DNA of 51,016 bases from Nitrospirota bacterium (GCA_023481175.1 JAMCWM010000050.1:1-51016), one strand, 5' to 3'. Shown: positions 24,453-32,598, counted from the stretch's first letter. Program-made: numbers and translations. Notes: a model not told the origin generated them from the sequence alone.

Positions 24453-25602
24453 CGGCCCGCTTTTGGAGGAAGGCGTTCCCGTCCGGCTTGCCCTGCCGCT
24501 CCTTTTGAAATGGTACGATGCGAACAGGCGCGATCTTCCCTGGAGGAGGGACCGCGATCCCTATCGGGTCTGGGTCTCCGAGATCATGCTCCAGCAGACC
24601 ACCGTGAAGACCGTCCTCCGGTATTTCGAACGCTTTCTCGGGGGGGTCCCGACTGTCGTCGATCTGGCCCGGGCAGAGCTGTCGGATGTCCTGAAGCTCT
24701 GGGAGGGACTGGGGTATTACCAGAGGGCCAGAAATCTTCACCGGGCGGCCGGGATCGTGGCCCGGATTCCCGGCGATCCGCGGTGGCCCCGGTCCGTGGA
24801 AGAATGGCAAACCCTTCCTGGGATCGGCCGCTCCACCGCCGGGGCGATTTTTTCGATTTCGACGAATCGTTGGGCCCCCATTCTCGACGCGAATGTCCGC
24901 CGGGTCACCGGGCGTTTCTTTGGCCTCCCTCCCGGAATCCCTGGGCGGGAGGCCCGCCTTTGGGCGGCCTCCGACACATGGGGAGCCGAAAATCCGCGTC
25001 CTGGAGACACCAACCAGGCCCTGATGGAGCTGGGGGCCGTTCTCTGCCAGCCCTCCGTTCCCTCCTGCGGCCAATGCCCCGTGGCCTCCCTCTGCCGGTC
25101 CCCGGGCGGGGAGGGCCCGTCCACGGGAGCCCTTCTCCGTCCGCAGCCAGGATCCCTTGCGAAAAAGAAACCGGTGCGGCTGCGGGAGCGGGTGGCGCTG
25201 GTTCCCGTCTCGGGTCCCCTCCGTTTCGAGCCACGTGACGAAGGGAGGCTTCTCGAGGGGCTTCTGGAGATCGCGGGCTTTTCCTCAGCGGGTCTCTCTC
25301 CGGGAGAGGGCGTGGGGGAGGGGGCTTTTTTCGGGTGGCGGGTGGTCGGGGAACTCTTTTCGGTGCGTCATGTCTACTCCCACTTCCGGGAAGAGGTGCG
25401 GGTCCTCCTGGTGACTCCTCCGGCGGAGACGAGGGGCGGTCGGGAGGCGGGTGAGGCGGAAGGGCGGGGAGTCTGGGCCACCCTTCCGGAGGCGGAGGAT
25501 CTGGCCCTGACCGGGGTGGCCCGGAAGATCGTGGAACGGCTCCGGACAGTGATCTCCCTACAGGGATCCCTCTCCTCCGGCGGGATTCAGCTGTCTCCCT
25601 GA
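24439..25602 (+). CDS. mutY: A/G-specific adenine DNA glycosylase
   Basis: A 387-residue base-excision repair enzyme removing adenine opposite 8-oxoguanine. Catalytic Glu48 lies in VSEIMLQQT, the helix-hairpin-helix in LPGIGRSTAGAI (126-137), catalytic Asp150 in APILDANVRR, and the 4Fe-4S ligands are Cys203, Cys210, Cys213 and Cys219 with MutY spacing. A C-terminal NUDIX-like domain (about 250-370, with FSVRHVYSHF) recognises 8-oxoG. The ATG within the previous gene is used because it gives the family N-terminus. Oxidative damage repair suits an iron-oxidising lifestyle. Confidence 0.92.
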   Translation: MFHSDGPLLEEGVPVRLALPLLLKWYDANRRDLPWRRDRDPYRVWVSEIMLQQTTVKTVLRYFERFLGGVPTVVDLARAELSDVLKLWEGLGYYQRARNLHRAAGIVARIPGDPRWPRSVEEWQTLPGIGRSTAGAIFSISTNRWAPILDANVRRVTGRFFGLPPGIPGREARLWAASDTWGAENPRPGDTNQALMELGAVLCQPSVPSCGQCPVASLCRSPGGEGPSTGALLRPQPGSLAKKKPVRLRERVALVPVSGPLRFEPRDEGRLLEGLLEIAGFSSAGLSPGEGVGEGAFFGWRVVGELFSVRHVYSHFREEVRVLLVTPPAETRGGREAGEAEGRGVWATLPEAEDLALTGVARKIVERLRTVISLQGSLSSGGIQLSP

Positions 25603-26501
25603 TCCATTGTTCCCGGGCCGGTTCTTTTTGTTCCCTCCGAGGCCGGACTCTCATCGAGAAGCGTGATATCGACCGATGTCGTGAGGGTCGAGGAGCCCTC
25701 CCCCCGGTAGGAGCCTTCCGTGGGAAGCGTCAAAAAGGGATCGGCCGAGGAGACGAGGGCGATATGCCGGTCGGCGGTCAGAAGTCCCTCGCTCGGGTCG
25801 AGTCCCCGCCAGCCGATCTCCGGTAGATAGACTTCGGCCCAGCCGTGCAGGGAGGGCGAAAGGGGGACTGTCGGCAAATGGTAGCCGCTCGTGAACCGGG
25901 CGGCGATGTTCAGGGAGCGGCAGGCCTCCATGGCGAGATAGGCGAAATCCCGGCAGGACCCGGATCCCTCCTCCAGGGTTTCTTCGGGGGAGCGGGGAGG
26001 GCCCTCTTCCCGGATCTGGCAAAGGAGAATCTCCGGGATGTGGCGGGCGAGGGCGATCAGAAAGGGAAGGGTCTCCATCCGGGAGATTTCCCGGAGATGA
26101 TCCAGGAATCTCCGGAACAGGGGGCCCCGTCCCGCGGCGCTTCCCGGGTTCAGATACGGGTCAAGAAGAGAGGAAAGGCGGGAAGGGTAGGACAAGGGAA
26201 GGGAAAAGGACCGGGGGTCGTGAAACAGAAAGTCGAAGGGGTTCGAGCGAAAGGTCCTCACCCGGGAAATCGCTTTCAGCGCCAGCGTTTTTTGGGAGCC
26301 ACCGAACCAGAGGCGGTCGAGATCGTTTCCGTCGAGGTCCGAAATGCGGTCGATCCGTTCGGGCTCGGGTGCGGTTTCGAGGCAGAAGGACTGAAGGGAC
26401 TGGGAGGCATCGGTCCGGGGCCGGAGGCGAAGGAGAACCGGCTCGAAAAAAACCTGTTTTTCGAAGGCGAAGTCCATCGAATGGACAACGGAAAAGAGCA
26501 T
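25587..26501 (-). CDS. Transglutaminase-like cysteine protease of the Anbu operon
   Basis: A 304-residue protein with a bacterial transglutaminase N-terminal beta region (about 1-110) and a catalytic core: GSGSCRDFAYLAMEACRS holds the nucleophile Cys, LHGWAEVYLPEIGWRGLDPSEG holds the His and Asp. It would be a cysteine peptidase or amide-processing enzyme. Last gene of a four-gene minus-strand operon, starting four bases after the Anbu stop; its 3' end overlaps mutY by 16 bases in convergent orientation. Confidence 0.88.
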   Translation of the reverse strand: MLFSVVHSMDFAFEKQVFFEPVLLRLRPRTDASQSLQSFCLETAPEPERIDRISDLDGNDLDRLWFGGSQKTLALKAISRVRTFRSNPFDFLFHDPRSFSLPLSYPSRLSSLLDPYLNPGSAAGRGPLFRRFLDHLREISRMETLPFLIALARHIPEILLCQIREEGPPRSPEETLEEGSGSCRDFAYLAMEACRSLNIAARFTSGYHLPTVPLSPSLHGWAEVYLPEIGWRGLDPSEGLLTADRHIALVSSADPFLTLPTEGSYRGEGSSTLTTSVDITLLDESPASEGTKRTGPGTMDQGDS

Positions 26502-26505
26502 GGCG

Positions 26506-27240
26506 TCAACCGGGACGGGTCAGCTTGGAGAGGGCTTCGTGGATCCATTCGTCGGGAAGGGCCTCGACCGACGCCCGGAGCCGTTCCTGCCACCATTGGG
26601 GCAGATGCTGGAGGTCCTTCCGGTTGTAACGGTGATGGACCAGTTCCCGCGTCCTGTGGAGATAGAGGACCACGTCGATCGGGAAGTCGACGTCGACCGC
26701 ACTGATCCGGGTCGAGTCGAAGGAAAGGTAGGCGAGCTTGAGCGCCGATTCCATGGAAGAGGAATGGCGGAGGACACGGTCCAGGATGGGTTTTCCGTAG
26801 GAGCTCTCGCCGATCATGAAGTAGGGGGTGGATTCGCTGACCTCCACCCAGTTCCCTTCAGGGTAGAGAAGATAGAGCTTGTGTTCCTTGTCTTTTTCGA
26901 GCTGACCCCCGACGATGGTGAAAAGATTGAAATCGAGACCGCTTTCCCGAAGGGCGGCCTTGTCCTCCGAGGCGACGCGACGGACCTGGGTCGCAAACAG
27001 GTTGACGATCTGGTAGAGCTTGTCGTAGCCGACCGTGCTTTCCTCCAGGACCTCCTCGAAATAGGTCATGGCCTTGTCCCGGACTGAGCGGAGGCCCGAG
27101 GTCATGAGAAAGAGGGGACGATCCCCGATCCGGTGGATCGTCACTTTCCGGGCCGTGGTATGTTCGAGGCCGGAGGTGATCCGTGTGTCGGCGATGCCCA
27201 CCAGCCCTTCCCTGATCTTGATGGAGACGCAAAATGTCAT
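26506..27240 (-). CDS. Anbu (HslV/proteasome-related) peptidase
   Basis: A 244-residue Ntn-hydrolase. The start MTFCVSIKIREGLVGIADTR is the Anbu signature: Thr2 would be the catalytic nucleophile once Met is removed, with the conserved Asp18 in ADTRITSG and Lys32-type region RKVTIH. Anbu assembles as a helical, not ring-shaped, peptidase. The frame is open far upstream, but ATG with AAGGA is clear. It is flanked by its usual partners (alpha-E, permuted ATP-grasp, transglutaminase), which together are thought to make and break an unknown peptide or amide-linked product. Confidence 0.9.
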   Translation of the reverse strand: MTFCVSIKIREGLVGIADTRITSGLEHTTARKVTIHRIGDRPLFLMTSGLRSVRDKAMTYFEEVLEESTVGYDKLYQIVNLFATQVRRVASEDKAALRESGLDFNLFTIVGGQLEKDKEHKLYLLYPEGNWVEVSESTPYFMIGESSYGKPILDRVLRHSSSMESALKLAYLSFDSTRISAVDVDFPIDVVLYLHRTRELVHHRYNRKDLQHLPQWWQERLRASVEALPDEWIHEALSKLTRPG

Positions 27241-27254
27241 GGAATCCTTCCGAC

Positions 27255-28244
27255 CTACTGACCCAAGGTTTTCTGTGAGGCGAATCCGCCTGCGGACGCT
27301 TTCGGAATCGCGAAGAAGGTATCGCGTATCGCATCGTCGGTCCGGTTCAGCTGAAGCTGCAGCGAATCGATGAATTCGTGGAGACCTTCCTTCATTATCT
27401 CTTCGATATCCGAATAATTCAAACGGGCCGTGAGCTGGCCGAGCCGCTGTTCCGCCACATTCCCGTACTGGTTTTCCGGGGTTCCCGTGATCGCCCGGAG
27501 GGACTCCCGGGCCCTGAAGAGGCAAAAGGCGATCGCCCGGGGAAAGAAGCGGTCGAGGATCAGGAAATTCGCCACTTTTTCCGGGGTGATGCGGCGATGG
27601 CGTTTCCGGTACATTTCGAAGGAGCTGGCGGACCTGAGGAGGGCGGCCCACTGCACCCCGTCGATCGCGCTTCCCACCCAGTCGGGAGAGGGCAGGAGAA
27701 AGAAGTACTTCACGTCCAGGATGCGGGAGGTCTTGTCTGCCCTCTCGAGCATCTTTCCGAGCCGGAGAAAGTGCCACGGCTCGCTCCGGGTGAGTGTGGC
27801 TCCGGCGACGCCGTCGAACAGGTGGCTCTCCATCTTTACCGAGGTATAAAAGGCATGGGGGTTCCGGAGAATGACATCGCTTTCCGCCGCCTCCCGGACA
27901 AGATGGTAGAACCGGTTCGCCTGCTCCCACATCTCGGACGAGATGATCTCGCGGATGGAACGGGCATTTTCCCGGGCCGACCAGACGCAGGAAAGAATGG
28001 AGTTCGGGTTGTTCCGGTCGACGGTCAGGAAGCGGATGACGGACTCCTTCGTCGCCTCCTCGTAACCGGCCTCGAAGAGGGCCATGTCTCCGCTCGTCGT
28101 GATCAGGGGGCTCCACTGGGCCCCTTCCAGAACCTCGCTGTCGAGCATGAGGTTCAAGTTGACATCGATGAAGCGCGCGACATTTTCGGCCCGTTCGAGG
28201 CTCCGGCTCATCCAGTAGATGGAATCGGCGACGCGGCTCAGCAT
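27255..28244 (-). CDS. Alpha-E domain protein
   Basis: A 329-residue almost all-helical protein of the alpha-E family: MLSRVADSIYWMSRSLERAE at the start and repeated acidic/aromatic helices including HFLRLGKMLERADKTSRILD. Alpha-E proteins always accompany permuted ATP-grasp enzymes and transglutaminases and are thought to help in peptide-bond formation; no reaction is known. It starts 24 bases after the ATP-grasp stop and ends 14 bases before Anbu. Confidence 0.9.
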   Translation of the reverse strand: MLSRVADSIYWMSRSLERAENVARFIDVNLNLMLDSEVLEGAQWSPLITTSGDMALFEAGYEEATKESVIRFLTVDRNNPNSILSCVWSARENARSIREIISSEMWEQANRFYHLVREAAESDVILRNPHAFYTSVKMESHLFDGVAGATLTRSEPWHFLRLGKMLERADKTSRILDVKYFFLLPSPDWVGSAIDGVQWAALLRSASSFEMYRKRHRRITPEKVANFLILDRFFPRAIAFCLFRARESLRAITGTPENQYGNVAEQRLGQLTARLNYSDIEEIMKEGLHEFIDSLQLQLNRTDDAIRDTFFAIPKASAGGFASQKTLGQ

Positions 28245-28268
28245 GGGGGCTCCTTTCGGGAGAGGAGA

Positions 28269-29705
28269 TCAGTCCTTCAGGACCCAGGTGTCCTTGCTCC
28301 CCCCGCCCTGGGAGGAGTTGACGACCAGGGAATCCTTCTTGAGGGCCACTCTGGTGAGCCCTCCGGGAGTGACATAGAGTCCCTTTCCGTAGAGGATGTA
28401 CGGACGGAGGTCGACATGACGGCCTTCCAGGCGATCCTCCACCAGGACCGGCGTCCGCGACAGGGACAGGGTTTCCTGGGCGATGTAGTTTCTGGGATTG
28501 GCCAGAATCCGCTCCCGGAAGACCTCCTGTTCGGCCCGGGACGATCGCGGCCCGATCAGCATGCCGTATCCTCCCGAGTCGTTGGTGGTCTTGACCACCA
28601 TGGTCCCAAGATTCGAAAGGACATGGTCCCTCTCCCGGGGATCGGCACAGATCCAGGTGGGAACATTCCGGAGAATGGGCTCTTCCTTCAGGTAGTAGTC
28701 GATCACCTTCGGGATCCAGGCATAGACCGCCTTGTCGTCGGCGATCCCCGTTCCCGGAGCGTTGGCCAGGGCCACCCTTCCCGACCGGTAGACCTCCATG
28801 ATGCCTGGGATTCCGAGGAGAGAGTCGGGGCGGAAGACCGTCGGATCGAGAAAGTCGTCGTCGATTCTCCGGTAGACGACGTCGACTCGCTTGTGTCCCC
28901 GGGTGGTTCGCATATACAGGAGGCCGTCCGCCACGAGGAGGTCGGCCGGCTCTACCAGCTCGATGCCCATCTGCTGGGCGAGAAAGGAGTGCTCGAAGTG
29001 GGCCGAGTTGTAGATGCCGGGACTCAGGAGAACGACGGTGGGAGAGTCCGTATGTGCGGCCAGAGATTCCAGGGATTCCAGCAGGCGAAGGGGATAGTCG
29101 TCGACGGAACAGATGCGCGATGTGCCGAAGGCGGCCGCAAAGGTCCGTTTCAGGACATGGCGGTTTTCGAGGACGTAGGAAATTCCGGACGGACACCGGA
29201 GATTGTCTTCCAGCACGAAAAACTCTCCCGACCTGTCCCGGACCAGGTCCGAGCCGGTGATGTGGCACCAGATTCCGCCCGGGACACGGAGACCTCGGCA
29301 TTCGGGCCGATAGGCGGGCGAGGACAGAATCAGCTCTTCGGGAATGATCCTGTCCCGGAGGATTTTCTGGTCGCCGTAAAGATCGTCGATGAAGAGGTTG
29401 AGTGCGGTGATGCGCTGTTTCAGGCCCTCCTCCACCACCTTCCATTCCCTGGCTCCGACCACGCGCGGAATGATGTCGAAAGGCATGATTTTTTCGAGTC
29501 CGCGGTCATCGCTGTAGACGGTAAAGGTGACCCCCATCCGGTAGAGGGCCGTCTCCGCCGCCTTCTGGAGACGGCCCAGTTCTCCGGCCGGAAGGGAATC
29601 CAGAAGTTCGAAGAGGAGCCTTGCGGAAGGACGCGGGATTCCGGGAGAGGCGACGAGTTCGTCGTAAAATAACCCTGGATCGTAGTTTGCCAGAAGCGAA
29701 TTCAT
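28269..29705 (-). CDS. Circularly permuted type 2 ATP-grasp protein
   Basis: A 478-residue ATP-grasp ligase of the permuted type 2 group (DUF404/DUF407 style). Conserved blocks are YDELVASPG-IPRP near the start, FDIIPRVV, ITALNLFIDDLYGDQKIL, FFVLEDNLRCPSGISYVLEN and VVKTTNDSGGYGMLIGP, the last being the ATP-binding loop. These enzymes are predicted to ligate amino acids or peptides. First gene of the Anbu operon; ATG has AAGGAG eight bases upstream. Promoter not clearly visible in the 256-bp gap before the divergent GNAT gene. Confidence 0.9.
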   Translation of the reverse strand: MNSLLANYDPGLFYDELVASPGIPRPSARLLFELLDSLPAGELGRLQKAAETALYRMGVTFTVYSDDRGLEKIMPFDIIPRVVGAREWKVVEEGLKQRITALNLFIDDLYGDQKILRDRIIPEELILSSPAYRPECRGLRVPGGIWCHITGSDLVRDRSGEFFVLEDNLRCPSGISYVLENRHVLKRTFAAAFGTSRICSVDDYPLRLLESLESLAAHTDSPTVVLLSPGIYNSAHFEHSFLAQQMGIELVEPADLLVADGLLYMRTTRGHKRVDVVYRRIDDDFLDPTVFRPDSLLGIPGIMEVYRSGRVALANAPGTGIADDKAVYAWIPKVIDYYLKEEPILRNVPTWICADPRERDHVLSNLGTMVVKTTNDSGGYGMLIGPRSSRAEQEVFRERILANPRNYIAQETLSLSRTPVLVEDRLEGRHVDLRPYILYGKGLYVTPGGLTRVALKKDSLVVNSSQGGGSKDTWVLKD

Positions 29706-29961
29706 GAAGGCGTCTCCTTGACCGTCGGGCGTGAGTGTCGAATCCTTTTCTCACCCTGTCTTGCAAGCCGGATGCCAGTCGGGAGGCCCGGACCGGATGG
29801 TCTTCTCCGGAGGCACCCCCTTCCATAATGGCAAGGAAGGGACAAAAAAGAAAAGATGCGGAAAAGGGGACGTCCATTTTTGTCCGTTTTCTTTTCCGGG
29901 AAGTTCCGGTCAATCCGCAGGCCCCGCCCCGGGGAAAAAATGTCGTGGTCAGGAGGACTCC

Positions 29962-30448
29962 GTGAATCCAAACATGATCGACACCTCCCGTCCGGAGGAC
30001 ATTCCGGTCCTCGCGGACCTTCTGGCCGACCTTTTTTCCATGGAGACCGACTTTAGGGTCGATCGGGACCTCCAGTCCCGGGGACTCCGGATGATCATCG
30101 AATCCCCTGAAAGGGGAACCATCCTTGTCGGCAGGACCAGCGCCGGGACGATCAATGGCATGGTCACCGTCGGCTTCTGGTTTCGACCGCGGAGGGGGGG
30201 GCATTTCCGGACAGATCGAGGACCTGGTGGTCCGAAGCGGAGACCGCAACCGGGGTCTGGGATCCCGACTTCTGGAGGAGGCCCTCTCGTGGGGACGGGC
30301 CCGGGGAGTCGTTCGCTTCCAGCTCGGGGCAGACATCCGGAACAGTCCAGACCTGTCCTTCTATCGTCGCCTTGGATTTAGGATGTCCCGCATGAGGATG
30401 CTGTACCGGTCCAAAGGCCAGAAGAAATGGGATATTCTTGCTTTATGA
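29962..30448 (+). pseudogene. GNAT acetyltransferase gene with frameshift in a G8 run
   Basis: The N-terminal part (MIDTSRPEDIPVLADLLADL, ending around VTVGFW) and the C-terminal part (GISGQIEDLVVRSGDRNRGL, then the acetyl-CoA loop GLGSRLLEEA and FYRRLGFRMS) belong to one GNAT N-acetyltransferase of about 160 residues but lie in different frames. The switch is at eight consecutive G (30194-30201); seven G would restore the frame. Start GTG has AGGAGG five bases upstream, so the gene looks otherwise healthy. It may be a recent mutation, a phase-variable homopolymer or a sequencing error. Confidence 0.8.
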
Positions 30449-30669
30449 TAGGTGGCAACACAAAGCAGATTTCCGTCACCCGGAACACTGAACTCCTCAA
30501 CGTACACCATCGGTCAGAAATTCGGGAAATAATGATATAGGAAAATTCCATTTTTCCTTTTATAATCAAACATTATGATGAAGCATAACATCGGCCAGAA
30601 TACCCCGTCTTGCTCCCCCCATTCGCATTGGGCCGACACGCCCGGAAAAACCGTTGGAGGAGAGTTTTA
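30449..30669. other. AT-rich gene-free region with a TATAAT box
   Basis: No gene is supportable. The stretch is markedly richer in A and T than its neighbours and contains TATAAT at 30561-30566, about 105 bp before a short leader-like ORF. No convincing -35 precedes it. The low GC hints at recently acquired DNA. Confidence 0.4.
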
Positions 30670-30708
30670 ATGCCACCGCTGAACCCCCTCTTGGCAAGGA
30701 CCGCCTAA
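30670..30708 (+). CDS. 12-codon leader-like ORF
   Basis: MPPLNPLLARTA followed by TAA. A strong GGAGGAGAG lies before the ATG at 30656-30664, unusually good for so short a frame. The second half of the ORF is the left arm and loop of a perfect 10-bp hairpin (30683-30716), so ribosome movement would melt or permit that hairpin. This arrangement is typical of leader peptides that control a downstream gene, here the BNR-repeat protein. Prediction only. Confidence 0.35.
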   Translation: MPPLNPLLARTA

Positions 30709-30716
30709 GAGGGGGT
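30683..30716 (+). terminator. Perfect 10-bp hairpin overlapping the leader ORF
   Basis: ACCCCCTCTT (30683-30692) pairs exactly with AAGAGGGGGT (30707-30716) around a 14-base loop. It is followed by ATTCTGCCTTAAAGG rather than a T tract, so as an intrinsic terminator it is imperfect. Its left arm resembles the CATTCCCCCTCTTGGC arm of the hairpins that precede the two HEARO-like RNAs, so it may instead be one more copy of that repeat hairpin. Confidence 0.45.
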
Positions 30717-30780
30717 ATTCTGCCTTAAAGGCCTTAAAAAGGATAAAGAGGGGAATTTCCGTGCGGGGAAGGGATCGAAA

Positions 30781-31908
30781 ATGAAGGCCCAGGAAGGGAA
30801 GATGCTCGCTGAATCAGGCAAGGCCAGACGGGGAACCCGGCTGGGGCCCTTCCTCCTGCTTCTTTTCTTCGCCGCCTGCCAGGCTCCGGCGGCCCTTCTC
30901 TGGCTGCTGGCCTTCATCCCTTCCGGGTCGGAGCCGGCGGCTGTGGCCTGCCCCTCCCCCCAGAGCTGCATCGCCGTTGGCCAGGCCGGACTTTTCCTCG
31001 TCTCCCAGAACGGCGGCCAGCAGTGGTTGCCGGCCAACAGCGGTCTGGGTGCGGCGCTCGCCAATTTCAACCTGACTTCGATCGCCTGTCTTTCCGGCGG
31101 CCAGTGCACCATTGTTGGCAATCAGGGCCTGATCCTCCAGAGCACCAACGGGGGGCAGAGTTTTTCCATCACCAATGTGACCACCAACGGCAACCTGACC
31201 TTCAACGAGGTGGTCTGCCAGAATTCGGGAACCCCCGCCTGCGCCATCGTGGGGGACAACAACACCCTCCTTCTCCAGTCCAGTGCCGGGGCCGCCTGGA
31301 CTCCTGACCTCAACGTCCTGACTGCGGCCATCGGGCCCGCCAACTTCAATCAGGTCTCTCTTCTGGGTTCCTCGCTCTGGATCGCCGCATCGACCACGTC
31401 GGGAACCGGCATGAACGCCCTCCTGTACTCCGGGGACGGGGGCCAAAGCTGGAGGCTTCTCGTCGTTCCCCAAGCCCTGGCGTCCCAGGGGGTGAGCGGA
31501 GTGGGGTGCCTTTCGGTCTCCACCTGCTATGTCGACGGGACCGGAGCCCTTCTCGAGACGACAGACGGAGGAGCGACCTGGTCCTCGTCCCTTCTTCTGG
31601 GGGCGGGGGGGGCCCAGATGCCCCCGTCGCTCACGGGAATCTACATCGGTCCGGGGAGCACCATTTACGCCTACGGGCAGAACGGAGCTCTCTACCAGCT
31701 CACATCCCTCTCCGGGGGGGCAGTGTCGGGGGAGGCGGCCGTTCCCCAGATCCTTCCTCCGGCGGCCTCCCAGCTCAAATTTACCGGCATGGTCTGCCCC
31801 CAGGCCCTCACCTGCTACATCGCGGGAAATTCCCTTGCCATTTCGGGAGGAATCTTCTACGCTAGCCCCAGCGGTTCATCGGGGGCCGGATCGGCAGGGG
31901 TTCCCTGA
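30781..31908 (+). CDS. Exported BNR/Asp-box (Ycf48-like) repeat protein
   Basis: A 375-residue protein with an N-terminal signal anchor (LGPFLLLLFFAACQAPAALLWLLAFI) and a beta-propeller-like body. Asp-box repeats are visible as STNGGQSFS, SGDGGQSWR and TTDGGATWSS, separated by Cys-containing strands such as AVACPSPQSCIAVG and SIACLSGGQCTIVG that repeat five times and may form disulfides. Related to photosystem II assembly factor/sialidase-like propellers; the role is unknown but extracytoplasmic. GGAAGGGA precedes the ATG. The TGA stop lies inside the CTGAACTCCTGTCCG repeat that leads copy 2 of the HEARO-like RNA, so the C-terminus may have been trimmed by it. Confidence 0.7.
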   Translation: MKAQEGKMLAESGKARRGTRLGPFLLLLFFAACQAPAALLWLLAFIPSGSEPAAVACPSPQSCIAVGQAGLFLVSQNGGQQWLPANSGLGAALANFNLTSIACLSGGQCTIVGNQGLILQSTNGGQSFSITNVTTNGNLTFNEVVCQNSGTPACAIVGDNNTLLLQSSAGAAWTPDLNVLTAAIGPANFNQVSLLGSSLWIAASTTSGTGMNALLYSGDGGQSWRLLVVPQALASQGVSGVGCLSVSTCYVDGTGALLETTDGGATWSSSLLLGAGGAQMPPSLTGIYIGPGSTIYAYGQNGALYQLTSLSGGAVSGEAAVPQILPPAASQLKFTGMVCPQALTCYIAGNSLAISGGIFYASPSGSSGAGSAGVP

Positions 31909-31997
31909 ACTCCTGTCCGGGCATTCCCCTTCTTGGCCCGCAGGGCAAGAGAGGGTCAAGCGGACTATTTCCTTTCTCGACCCATGCTATATTTTCT
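31905..31997 (+). promoter_or_regulatory. Conserved hairpin and promoter-like leader of HEARO-like RNA copy 2
   Basis: Same order of elements as before copy 1: CTGAACTCCTGTCCG, a CCCCTTCTTGGCCC-GCA-GGGCAAGAGAGGG hairpin, GCGGAC, TTTCTCGACCCA and a TATATT -10 (31988-31993), ten bases upstream of ATGCGAC. Strong identity to 3649-3753 over about 90 bp shows the two are copies of one mobile unit rather than chance. Confidence 0.5.
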
Positions 31998-32152
31998 ATG
32001 CGACGTGCCGAAAGGCACGTGCCTGCTCCGCAGGCAACGAGGGCAGGAATTGTCCGAAGTCAAAGCCTCCGGAGAGGACGTGAGGTCCATATCATCGGGC
32101 ATCCTCGGCGAAAGAGGATGCAAAGGACGCGAGGCCGGAAACCCCTTCTACA
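31998..32152 (+). ncRNA. HEARO-like structured RNA (IscB omegaRNA class), copy 2, no nuclease
   Basis: The best preserved copy. Helices: ACGTGCC-GAAA-GGCACGT (32003-32020, GNRA tetraloop), TGCCTGC-TCC-GCAGGCA (32020-32036), GGAC-GTGAG-GTCC (32076-32088) and GCATCCTC-GGCGAAA-GAGGATGC (32099-32121). Between them lie ACGAGGGCAGGAATTGTCCG and AAGTCAAAGCCTCCGGAGAG, and the 3' part reads GGACGCGAGGCCGGAAACCCC. The covarying second helix and GNRA loop show selection on RNA structure. This fits the HEARO RNAs linked to IscB, as I recall their consensus, but what follows is an unrelated lipoprotein gene, so any guide RNA here would have to use an IscB encoded elsewhere or be inactive. Confidence 0.65.
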
Positions 32153-32167
32153 GCACTCTGTGCTCGG

Positions 32168-32190
32168 AAGAGGTTTTTTCAGCCTCTTTT
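32168..32190 (+). terminator. Possible terminator after RNA copy 2
   Basis: AGAGG-TTTTTTCAG-CCTCT with TTT following forms a short hairpin ending in a T run soon after the structured RNA. The stem is only five base pairs. Confidence 0.35.
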
Positions 32191-32232
32191 CATGATTTAT
32201 AACTTTTTTAATGTTTTGTGAAAGGAGAAATA

Positions 32233-32541
32233 ATGAAAAAATTATTGGCCTTTTCTCTGTTTGCCGGACTGCTTGCAACGGGCGGGTGTGTTTCCCTGAA
32301 CTCAAGTGCGATTTCAGATTCTAATGGGATCGCGGGGCAGACTGTTCACGTGACCGTGAGCGGCGATCCCGGCATCCTTCATCTTTCAGCTCCGAAAGAT
32401 CTGACCGTCCAGGCCGATAAAGCCCTTCTTTCCCAATGCTCCAGCGGACGTTTGACAAATGTTCAGACTCAATTGAGCACGAGAGACTTTTTAGGTTTTG
32501 TTCAGCTTTACAAGGTCCGTGCGACAGCGGTATGCCAGTAG
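32233..32541 (+). CDS. Small lipoprotein of unknown function
   Basis: A 102-residue lipoprotein: MKKLLAFSLFAGLLATGGC gives a clear lipobox, followed by a mature part of about 83 residues, predicted mostly beta, with a second pair of cysteines (SQCSSG and the penultimate Cys) that could form a disulfide. AAAGGAG is well placed. Codon use and base composition are AT-richer than the rest of the window, pointing to transfer. No family recognised. Confidence 0.7.
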   Translation: MKKLLAFSLFAGLLATGGCVSLNSSAISDSNGIAGQTVHVTVSGDPGILHLSAPKDLTVQADKALLSQCSSGRLTNVQTQLSTRDFLGFVQLYKVRATAVCQ

Positions 32542-32564
32542 TATGGTTTAAGGCTCCATTGGAG

Positions 32565-32598
32565 CAGCCTTCGATCGAATGGAAGGCTGTTCCTTTTA
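32565..32598 (+). terminator. Intrinsic terminator after the small lipoprotein gene
   Basis: CAGCCTTC (32565-32572) pairs with GAAGGCTG (32582-32589) around a nine-base loop, followed by TTCCTTTTA. Good match to a Rho-independent terminator 25 bp after the stop. Confidence 0.65.

Noticed and set aside
26506-29445. A 979-codon continuous minus-strand frame ending in Anbu.
   Set aside because: Only the last 244 codons resemble a protein; the rest is out-of-frame with the alpha-E and ATP-grasp genes.
27378-29672. A 764-codon open frame on the plus strand opposite the Anbu operon.
   Set aside because: It is antisense to three well-recognised genes, has no family resemblance and is explained by high GC third-position bias.
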